A stretch of 6,626 nt of DNA from Actinobacteria bacterium UBA3086 (lineage in GTDB: Bacteria > Actinomycetota > Coriobacteriia > Anaerosomatales > UBA3086), in NCBI GenBank assembly GCA_002367305.1, contig DFBG01000025.1, positions 1,866-8,491 of the forward strand. The letters run 5' to 3'. Position 1 is the first letter of the stretch, and each line of letters opens with the position of its first letter. This document shows positions 1-5,818 of the stretch, piece after piece. Below the pieces are notes generated by a model, which was given only the letters and a program-made list of their open reading frames with translations, did no database searches and had not been told where the DNA came from. The position numbers and the translations under genes were made by a program.

Positions 1-744
1 ATTCGTCCAGCCGGTCTTGATGCCCGTCGCGCCCGGATAACTGCCGATGAGTTCGTTGGAGTTCTGGAGTGTCGTTGAGCCATTGCTGCCGTTCACCGTC
101 GTCTCCTCGAGTCCAACGACTCGGGCGAATTCGTCAAAGCGCATCGCGTAACGAGCCAGCGTCGCCAAGTCACTCGCGGTGGTGTAGTGCTCCGAAGCGT
201 CCAATCCATGCGGATTCGTGAAGTGGGTGTGCTGCAGGTCGAGTTCAGCAGCCTTCTGGTTCATACGGCCGACGAAAGACTCTTCCCCACCTGCCACATG
301 CTCAGCGAGTGCGACTGCGGCATCGTTTCCCGACTTGACCAGCATCGCCTCGAGCAACTGACCGACAGTCATGGTGTCGCCCGCCCTGATCCCCGCTGCC
401 GACTCACCGGTGCTGGCCGCCCCAGCGCTGATCTTGACCGGTTCATCCAGCTCGGCCGATTCCAGAACCACCACCGCCGTCATGATCTTGGTGGTACTCG
501 CCATGGCCCGCTGCTGTTCCGCTTCGCGTGCCCACAACTCTCGACCGTCAGCCGTAACCAACATCCCCGCAGGCATGGAGAGATCCGGAAGTTCAACCAC
601 GGGGGTTTCGGCAGTCCCGATCTCCACACCGCCAACACGATCGACAGCCCGGGCGTTGCCGCCTGAGAGTGCCAGAGAGGCGGACACAAGAATGGCCAGA
701 ACAAGGAGACGGATCACCGTCGGAGATTCGCGAAGGAGCTTCAT
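1..744 (-). CDS. Serine-type D-alanyl-D-alanine carboxypeptidase (DacF/PBP5-like), C-terminus beyond window
   Basis: Low-molecular-weight penicillin-binding protein (peptidase S11) that removes the terminal D-Ala from peptidoglycan pentapeptides outside the membrane. The first 248 residues are visible. Residues 1-33 look like a Sec signal peptide: basic start, hydrophobic core about 11-26, and ARA before the likely cleavage after Ala33. All three active-site motifs are present: SxxK as S83-T-T-K86 (in MASTTKIMTA), SxN as S138-G-N140, and KTG at 243-245. Family members are about 380-450 residues, so the end of the catalytic domain and any C-terminal domain lie left of base 1. The ATG at 742-744 has a GGAGAA about 10 bases upstream. 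The gene diverges from the pilin gene. It could be called dacA, dacB or dacF; the family is certain but the paralogue is not. Confidence 0.95.
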   Translation of the reverse strand, partial: MKLLRESPTVIRLLVLAILVSASLALSGGNARAVDRVGGVEIGTAETPVVELPDLSMPAGMLVTADGRELWAREAEQQRAMASTTKIMTAVVVLESAELDEPVKISAGAASTGESAAGIRAGDTMTVGQLLEAMLVKSGNDAAVALAEHVAGGEESFVGRMNQKAAELDLQHTHFTNPHGLDASEHYTTASDLATLARYAMRFDEFARVVGLEETTVNGSNGSTTLQNSNELIGSYPGATGIKTGWTN

Positions 745-786
745 GCGGGGGTGTTTCTCCGTTCAGATGGATTTACACTCTGGTAA

Positions 787-819
787 GTGACAAAATGTAG
801 GGAATTCATCATGTGTCAC
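787..819. repeat. Short inverted repeat in the divergent spacer (possible operator)
   Basis: GTGACA (787-792) and TGTCAC (814-819) are perfect 6-base inverted arms separated by 21 bases. The right arm overlaps the candidate -35 of the carboxypeptidase promoter and the left arm falls near the expected start of transcription. That would suit a repressor site, but 6-base arms are short and could arise by chance. The loop is too long for a terminator. Confidence 0.2.
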
Positions 820-821
820 AA
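794..821 (-). promoter_or_regulatory. Candidate sigma-70-type promoter for the carboxypeptidase gene
   Basis: On the minus strand, TTGTGA (816-821) and TACATT (794-799) are separated by 16 bases. They lie in an AT-richer stretch about 50 bases before the ATG of the carboxypeptidase gene, giving a predicted leader of roughly 40 bases. Position and spacing fit, but the match is only moderate and found by eye. I see no comparably convincing promoter for the rightward pilin gene in the same spacer. Confidence 0.35.
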
Positions 822-859
822 TGGCGTTGTCAGTGAACCACAGCATCCGTTCCGACGCT

Positions 860-864
860 AGGAG
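860..864 (+). promoter_or_regulatory. Ribosome binding site that selects the GTG start of the pilin gene
   Basis: AGGAG at 860-864 directly abuts an in-frame ATG (865-867), leaving no spacer, so that ATG is a poor start. The in-frame GTG at 874-876 lies 9 bases downstream of AGGAG, a normal distance. This decides the start of the prepilin gene. Confidence 0.65.
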
Positions 865-873
865 ATGACTTAC

Positions 874-1221
874 GTGCGCCAACGCGGCGACACCAAAGAC
901 TCGGGTTTCACCCTAGCTGAACTGTCGATTGTTGTTCTCATCATCGGCGTCCTGCTCGGCATCGCCATGGCGTCGTTCTTCTATGCGGATCGCCAGGCGT
1001 CTAAGATCGCCTGCTTCTCAAACCAGAAGATCCTTGAGGATTCCTGTGCCACTTACGCACTGGACCACAACGGTGAGTACCCTGATGCCATCGAGGAACT
1101 CCAGCCTTACATCGCGAACTACCACACCGTGATTCCCTGCCCACAAGATGATGAAGTACTTCTGCAGTACACCAAGACCGAAAACGGCGTGGACATCACC
1201 TGCATAAACCATCCGAGGTAG
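874..1221 (+). CDS. Type IV pilin-like prepilin (pseudopilin/ComGC-like)
   Basis: Small prepilin of 115 residues from the GTG at 874 (118 from the ATG at 865). The leader MRQRGDTKDSG ends in Gly11. The next residues, FTLAE, give the prepilin peptidase site G|F with the conserved Glu at mature position 5 (residue 16). Residues about 17-36 form the hydrophobic N-terminal helix that anchors the subunit and packs the pilus core. The C-terminal half resembles type IV pilin or competence/type II secretion major pseudopilins: an N-G-x-Y-P segment near 66-70 and a C-P ... C-x-x-H ending. There are four cysteines (47, 58, 89, 110), enough for two extracellular disulfides. No prepilin peptidase, ATPase or platform gene is in the window, so assembly must use genes elsewhere. 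It is followed after 28 bases by a membrane protein, probably in one transcript. Whether it serves DNA uptake, secretion or a pilus cannot be told. Confidence 0.88.
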   Translation: MRQRGDTKDSGFTLAELSIVVLIIGVLLGIAMASFFYADRQASKIACFSNQKILEDSCATYALDHNGEYPDAIEELQPYIANYHTVIPCPQDDEVLLQYTKTENGVDITCINHPR

Positions 1222-1249
1222 ACCACCTGCTCATGAACATGGAGGCCAA

Positions 1250-2092
1250 ATGAAGTACTCGCGATTTGAACAACTGGTACTCGCGGTGGGCGGGGCAGCC
1301 ATACTCGCTACCGTAGCCTTCTCTTTCAAGTCCACCTCCACCCTCGCCGAGATTCTCGGGCAGGTGCTGTTGATCGTCGTGCTCGTTGGGGCCGTCCACT
1401 GGGGCCGCAACGGCGGTTTCATCGCTGCAGTCGCCGCATCGATCATCTACATCGTGATGCGGATACCGCTTGTCGCGAACGATGTAGGCCTGACCACTGA
1501 TATCGTTCTGCTCATCGCGACCAGAGTGATCGCCTATGGCCTCATCGGCATCGTGGGTGGCGAGCTCTGCGGACGGATCATGTACGTGTTCGCGAACCTG
1601 GAAGACGCCAACAGCACCGATGAGTGGAGCCGTGTCTACAACCAGAAGTTCATATCCAAGTCACTCGATAGCCTTATGGGCCAGCACAAACGCTATCAAA
1701 CACCGTTCTCGATCGTAGTTGTGTCGATGGCCCCGCAGATCTTCGCGGAGCTGCGTGTCTCGCGCCAGAAGTACTTGGTCCGCAAGGTGGCCGACCACAT
1801 CCGCAACGACATCCGCATGGTCGACGAGGTGGGCAGGCTCGATGACGGGCGCTTTCTCGTCATGCTTCCCCAGACACCACGCGACGGCGGCGCTGTGGTC
1901 GCAGATCGCCTAGGCCAAGGAGTGCGCGACACGTTGGCCGCTAAGTGCGAGTCGATCACCGTAGTCGCACTATCCGCTCCGGAGAACGTCGACGAGATCG
2001 ACGCCATACTGAATGAACTCCGCCCCGAAGAAACGCCCGAGGCAGACATCCAGTTGGATCGCAGGTCGAGCGACTCTCAGTCTTTGGCGTAG
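1250..2092 (+). CDS. Four-helix membrane protein with degenerate GGDEF domain (putative c-di-GMP receptor)
   Basis: A 280-residue protein. Hydrophobic segments near 8-26, 34-51, 55-72 and 84-104 suggest four membrane helices. A cytoplasmic region, about 125-258, follows and matches the GGDEF fold in layout: YNQKFI ... HKRYQTPFSIVVVSM at the start, then DIRMVDEVGRLDDGRFLVMLP. The signature position reads D198-D-G-R-F202 instead of GG[D/E]EF. The metal-binding Asp after the first strand (usually LLLDID) is replaced by Ser-Met (159-160). Cyclase activity is therefore unlikely. The inhibitory-site motif RxxD is kept as R189-M-V-D192, exactly five residues before the signature, as in cyclases that bind c-di-GMP there. 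The tail (about 259-280) is acidic/polar and probably disordered. GGAGG ends 4 bases before the ATG. Its position just after the pilin suggests a role in pilus or competence control; that is inference. The last 16 bases overlap the convergent ACT gene. Confidence 0.75.
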   Translation: MKYSRFEQLVLAVGGAAILATVAFSFKSTSTLAEILGQVLLIVVLVGAVHWGRNGGFIAAVAASIIYIVMRIPLVANDVGLTTDIVLLIATRVIAYGLIGIVGGELCGRIMYVFANLEDANSTDEWSRVYNQKFISKSLDSLMGQHKRYQTPFSIVVVSMAPQIFAELRVSRQKYLVRKVADHIRNDIRMVDEVGRLDDGRFLVMLPQTPRDGGAVVADRLGQGVRDTLAAKCESITVVALSAPENVDEIDAILNELRPEETPEADIQLDRRSSDSQSLA

Positions 2093-2505
2093 AGCTGTTC
2101 TGCTGCGATCACGGTGAGACCGGCGTCCCGAAGAACGGAGATGGCTCGCTCATCGTCCACCTTGAAGATGTCCACGGCATACGCTGACCCTGGCTCCACG
2201 AAACAGTAGGCGTACTCCACGTTGATCCCCTCGGCGCCGAATACCTCGAGTACATCGGCGAGGCCACCGGGCGTATCGGGCACCTGCACGGCAATAACCT
2301 GAGTGAGCGAAACACCGAAGCCTTCTGCCTCCAGAGCACGCTTGGCCTCATGAGGACGATCGCAGATGATGCGCACCACGCCAAACTCAGCGGTGTCCGC
2401 CAGAATCAACGCGCGCATATTCACTTGAGCTCCCGACAGCGTACGGGTGAGCTCCGCCAGTCTGCCGGCTTTGTTCTCGATGAATACGGATAGTTGGTCG
2501 ATCAT
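2077..2505 (-). CDS. Double ACT-domain protein, partner of the paaK-like ligase
   Basis: A 142-residue protein made of two ACT domains, about 1-66 and 70-142. The first opens with MIDQLSVFIENKAGRLAELT and the second with VIAVQVPDTPGGLADVLEVF, both the usual strand-loop-helix start with a Gly before the helix. ACT domains typically bind amino acids and allow allosteric control; stand-alone tandem ACT proteins of this size commonly sit beside PaaK-like ligases and indolepyruvate oxidoreductases in anaerobes. No catalytic domain is present, so it is probably a sensor, perhaps of an aromatic amino acid. The reading frame is open further upstream, to about 2700, but that part lies inside the ligase gene, and the ATG at 2503-2505 has a strong Shine-Dalgarno. 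It starts 13 bases after the ligase stop, so co-translation is likely. Its end overlaps the convergent GGDEF-like gene by 16 bases. Confidence 0.9.
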   Translation of the reverse strand: MIDQLSVFIENKAGRLAELTRTLSGAQVNMRALILADTAEFGVVRIICDRPHEAKRALEAEGFGVSLTQVIAVQVPDTPGGLADVLEVFGAEGINVEYAYCFVEPGSAYAVDIFKVDDERAISVLRDAGLTVIAAEQLYAKD

Positions 2506-2511
2506 CGTGTG

Positions 2512-2519
2512 CCCTCCCC
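2512..2519 (-). promoter_or_regulatory. Strong Shine-Dalgarno of the ACT gene
   Basis: The minus strand reads GGGGAGGG at 2519-2512, with the GGAGG core 7 bases before the ATG. It begins at the last base of the ligase stop codon. This supports the 142-residue start over the longer open frame and suggests translation coupled to the end of the ligase gene. Confidence 0.7.
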
Positions 2520-3808
2520 TATGAACGCTTGTCGATGACTCGTACGGCCTTGCCCTGGCTTCGCTCGATGGACTTGGGCTCCACGAGCTTGACCGCGATC
2601 GATACTGCGAGCGCCGATTGGATCTCGCCACGCACACGATTCTGCAATGCTTCGAGTTCCCTGATCTCATCGAACGACATGTCTGGTGCGACCTCGACAT
2701 TCACCTCGACGGTGTCCATGGATCCGCGCTTGTCCAAGATGACCTGATAGTGAGGTGCAACGCCGGGTATTCCCGCGAGAACCTGCTCGATCTGACTGGG
2801 GAACACGTTCACGCCGCGAATGATGAGCATGTCATCGCTTCGACCGGTCACGCGCTCCATGCGCCTGAATCCACGTCCGCAGGGACACTCGCCGGGAATG
2901 ATCCGAGAGATGTCACGCGTTCGATACCGAATGACCGGAATACCCTCCTTGGTGAGGGTGGTGAAGACGACCTCGCCGGACTCTCCGTCGGGTACGGGCT
3001 GCAGTGTCTCAGGATCGATGATCTCAACGAGGAAATGATCCTCGTTGACGTGCAGTCCATGCTGCTCCGAGCATTCAGAGGCAACTCCGGGCCCCATGAT
3101 CTCCGAGAGTCCGTAGATGTCGATGGCCTTGCAGCCCATGATCTCCTCGACCTGTAGACGCATGTTCTCGCTCCAGGGTTCCGCACCAAAGATCCCCGCT
3201 TTCAGCGGCAGATCGTGCAGATCGATACCCATCTCCAGAGCGGTCTCTGCGATGAGCAACGCGTACGACGGGGTGCACGCCAAGATCGTGGTGCCGAAAT
3301 CCTTCATCACCTGCACCTGACGCTTCGTATTGCCGCCCGAGATGGGGATTGTGGTCGCACCCAACCGTTCAGAACCGTAGTGCACGCCAAGCCCACCAGT
3401 GAACAGGCCGTACCCGTAGGTGACCTGAACGATGTCCTCGGGACCAGCACCAGCACATGCGAGGGTACGTGCCATGAGATCCGACCAGCGCTCGATGTCT
3501 CCCTTGGTGTAACCGACAACCGTGATCTGTCCCGTTGTCCCCGACGACGAGTGCACACGAACAATATCCTTGAGCGGCACTGCGAACATCCCATAGGGAT
3601 ACGCAGAACGCATGTCGTCCTTGACGGTGAACGGGAACTTGCTGAGATCCTCCAGTGACGTGATATCCGGAGACACACCCGCAGCATCGAACTTGTCTCG
3701 ATACAACGGAACGTTCTCATACACTCTTTTGAGCAAAGCCTGCAGGCGCTGGAGTTGCAGGTCGTTCAATTCTTCACGTGCCATGGCCTCGAATTCAGGC
3801 TGGTACAT
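2519..3808 (-). CDS. paaK: Phenylacetate-CoA ligase-like adenylate-forming enzyme (PaaK family)
   Basis: A 429-residue member of the adenylate-forming superfamily, full length for PaaK (about 430-440). Such enzymes join aryl acids such as phenylacetate or indoleacetate to CoA with ATP, through an acyl-adenylate, in the cytoplasm. Visible motifs: phosphate loop SSSGTTGQ at 87-94; YGLSEIMGPG at 232-241; YRTRD at 295-299 (ribose-binding Asp299); hinge region GRSDDMLIIRG from 322; catalytic Lys420 in SQGKAVRVID near the end. C246, H253 and the C308-P-C310 pair look like a zinc site seen in PaaK-like ligases of anaerobes (inferred). The ATG at 3806-3808 has AAGGGG about 5 bases upstream. It lies between the VanW gene (42 bases upstream) and the ACT gene (13 bases downstream). 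In peptide-fermenting anaerobes this ligase/ACT pair often accompanies iorAB and may run in the acid- and ATP-forming direction. A coenzyme F390 synthetase, a close homologue, is a less likely alternative. Confidence 0.9.
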   Translation of the reverse strand: MYQPEFEAMAREELNDLQLQRLQALLKRVYENVPLYRDKFDAAGVSPDITSLEDLSKFPFTVKDDMRSAYPYGMFAVPLKDIVRVHSSSGTTGQITVVGYTKGDIERWSDLMARTLACAGAGPEDIVQVTYGYGLFTGGLGVHYGSERLGATTIPISGGNTKRQVQVMKDFGTTILACTPSYALLIAETALEMGIDLHDLPLKAGIFGAEPWSENMRLQVEEIMGCKAIDIYGLSEIMGPGVASECSEQHGLHVNEDHFLVEIIDPETLQPVPDGESGEVVFTTLTKEGIPVIRYRTRDISRIIPGECPCGRGFRRMERVTGRSDDMLIIRGVNVFPSQIEQVLAGIPGVAPHYQVILDKRGSMDTVEVNVEVAPDMSFDEIRELEALQNRVRGEIQSALAVSIAVKLVEPKSIERSQGKAVRVIDKRS

Positions 3809-3850
3809 TCGAACCCCTTCCCCGTATAGCCAACGAACACACGATTCCGA

Positions 3851-5818
3851 CTAGAATGCAGATGCCGGCGTCTGAGTCTCCGGTTCCGACACCGGCATGG
3901 TCCCCACACGCACGACTTCCTCCTGTGACCTATACACAGAGGTGAACACATCACGCCTGATCTCGTTGCCAGACTTCATCACTATGCGCGTGACGCTGAT
4001 CCTCTTCCCATCGACGCCCGGATCCTCAACGACCATACTCCCCACAGGCAGCGTGGGATCCTCAACTTCTCGTACCGTGTACGCCCGCGCAACACTCCAA
4101 GATCCCACGGCGGAGGTGACATCATATCCCAGCTCAGGCCCAAAGAGACTGAGTCGGATGCTTGAGTTCGTATAGAAGGCGCGAATCAGCACCCAGTCAT
4201 CGGTATCGTTCTTGAACTGGAAGTCCGGATTGCCCCAGGACACCGCAGCGTCACGACCCGTTGGATAGTGAGAGATGTAGAGCGAGTGGGGGCTGCGTTC
4301 CACAACCGGCAGACCGGACTCGAAGACGGCATTGAAGATAGTCGTCGCAACCTGGCAGATGCCTCCCCCCAACTGAGGGACCAACTCTCCGTCAACGATC
4401 GCGGGCGCCGCCTGATAACCCTTGTCGGCAGTACGGGGACCGATGGTGTCATTGAACGAAAAGACCTCACCCGGAGCGACCAATGTGCCGTCCAGCGCGT
4501 CAGCGAGCGTGTGAATGTTGTTGACTCGAGGCCTGTTCGAGGCTGAGTACGTGGTGGAGTACGTGCCGATCCGCGTTTCGATGCCCATCTCTTGCGCCAT
4601 CTCGGTGGTGATCTCAGGGGCCCTGCGCATGGTGCGCAACTCCACGTCCCGTTCACCATCCGAAAGAAGCCGTCTAGTCATCTCGCGAGCGAGAGCCTCG
4701 AGATCAGGACCTGTCCCGTCCTCAGCGGGTACGACCCGAACCTGGTCACCATCCACCGCGAAATGCGCATCAACCGGATCCTTGCCCGCAGTCCCAACCC
4801 GAGGACTGATTGTGTCTGATGCCTCGTCGGCTGAGATGAATGCTACAAGTTGAAGCCTCGCGTCCGTTGAATCCGCGGTAGCGTATTCGGTTCCCGTCGC
4901 CGTATCAGACGCCGCGACACCGGAAGAGCCAGTCGTGCCATATGGCTCGGAAACCGGCTCTGTGCGGAACGCGATCCATGAAGCAACCTCCTCGGCAGAG
5001 AACTCCCAAACAGTGTCCTCGAAGACGATGGTGATATCATCGGACATCAATGTCTGAGCATCGAGCAATGCCTGCTCAGCGTCCTCATCTGTGACGGCAA
5101 CGGGAGTGAAGTCGATCTGCACTCCCACCTCACGAATATCCATGGAACCGAAGGCTGCGATCATGTCAGCCTCCACGGCTTGTGGTCGGAGGGACACCCC
5201 AACCACTGCGGGAATCAGCCGTGCTCGCGCCCCGGTGATCTCGATCGAGGCATCCTGTGCCTCGATGTCGATCTCCCTGGCAATCCGCGTGAGAAACCCG
5301 TCGGTCAATCCCTTGTCCGACGCAGCTATGACGGGAAGATCGATGCCCTCGGTCCACGCGTCAAACCGCTCTGAAACCCAATCGGAGATTCCTCCGGTTC
5401 GGCCCACGGCCATGGCCGCCGACGCCATCTCAACGCTATCAGGCGCGTAGCCGATGTCATCCGAGGCCACGATCCACTCGTGGTCTTCGAACGTGAGCGT
5501 GATCGATTCACTCGCGCGGTCGAGCAGCACCTGCTCCAGAGTCTCTTGGGCTTCTTGCGTGGACATTCGACCGACGGAGATTCCGGCTACCGAAACACCC
5601 GGGTGGACCCTGCCGGAGGCCAGAGCGACATCCGCGACCACGACCCCGAGCACAACGACCACGACGGCCGTTGGCACCCCGATAACCCATCGCTTCCAGA
5701 CCGACCATCCACGTACTGTGCATAAGCCAGAGTCAATCAAGCCCCGAACTCCGCGACTGCGGTTCCGGTGGCTGTGGTTTTCACTTATCTGCTCTTGTTC
5801 CATGTTCTCGCTCACCAT
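3851..5818 (-). CDS. VanW-family cell-wall protein with peptidoglycan-binding-like and G5 domains (possible L,D-transpeptidase)
   Basis: A 655-residue type II membrane protein. Cytoplasmic N-terminus about 1-43; one membrane helix about 44-67; two repeats of the PG_binding_4 type about 106-240 and 242-400; VanW domain about 416-560; G5-type domain about 565-640; short Ser/Thr/Pro tail. The VanW core keeps FSFNDTIGPRT (453-463), GGGICQVATTIFN (484-496, with Cys488) and RSPHS (508-512, with His511). VanW was long of unknown function. VanW-domain proteins of Clostridioides difficile have been reported as L,D-transpeptidases making 3-3 cross-links, and PG_binding_4 plus a transpeptidase domain is the layout of classical Ldt enzymes, so Cys488 may be the nucleophile (inference). 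A 35-residue Ser/Thr/Ala/Gly-rich stretch (286-320) interrupts the second repeat. The ATG at 5816-5818 overlaps the DUF881 stop as TGATG; a GTG 3 bases earlier is an alternative. No link to glycopeptide resistance is visible. Confidence 0.92.
   Translation of the reverse strand: MVSENMEQEQISENHSHRNRSRGVRGLIDSGLCTVRGWSVWKRWVIGVPTAVVVVVLGVVVADVALASGRVHPGVSVAGISVGRMSTQEAQETLEQVLLDRASESITLTFEDHEWIVASDDIGYAPDSVEMASAAMAVGRTGGISDWVSERFDAWTEGIDLPVIAASDKGLTDGFLTRIAREIDIEAQDASIEITGARARLIPAVVGVSLRPQAVEADMIAAFGSMDIREVGVQIDFTPVAVTDEDAEQALLDAQTLMSDDITIVFEDTVWEFSAEEVASWIAFRTEPVSEPYGTTGSSGVAASDTATGTEYATADSTDARLQLVAFISADEASDTISPRVGTAGKDPVDAHFAVDGDQVRVVPAEDGTGPDLEALAREMTRRLLSDGERDVELRTMRRAPEITTEMAQEMGIETRIGTYSTTYSASNRPRVNNIHTLADALDGTLVAPGEVFSFNDTIGPRTADKGYQAAPAIVDGELVPQLGGGICQVATTIFNAVFESGLPVVERSPHSLYISHYPTGRDAAVSWGNPDFQFKNDTDDWVLIRAFYTNSSIRLSLFGPELGYDVTSAVGSWSVARAYTVREVEDPTLPVGSMVVEDPGVDGKRISVTRIVMKSGNEIRRDVFTSVYRSQEEVVRVGTMPVSEPETQTPASAF

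Noticed and set aside
187..790. Overlapping plus-strand open frames opposite the carboxypeptidase gene
   Set aside because: The minus strand carries a complete signal peptide and all three penicillin-binding-protein motifs in one frame; these are shadows.
1250..2092. Active diguanylate cyclase
   Set aside because: The GG[D/E]EF signature and the metal-binding Asp are both missing.
2506..2700. 65-residue N-terminal extension of the ACT protein
   Set aside because: Arg/Ser-rich translation of an alternative frame of the ligase gene; the ATG at 2505 has an ideal Shine-Dalgarno and starts exactly at the ACT fold.
2618..3658. Open frames of 179 and 147 codons on the plus strand opposite the ligase gene
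   Set aside because: Low-complexity translations without recognisable domains, fully inside a well-supported PaaK gene; typical mirror frames of GC-rich coding DNA.
3809..3850. TATACG on the minus strand as a possible promoter for the ligase gene
   Set aside because: No acceptable -35 at 16-18 bases; the gap is short and fits an operon junction.
3851..5818. VanW protein as evidence of vancomycin resistance
   Set aside because: VanW-domain proteins are common in bacteria without resistance clusters, and no van ligase, dehydrogenase, dipeptidase or two-component genes are present.
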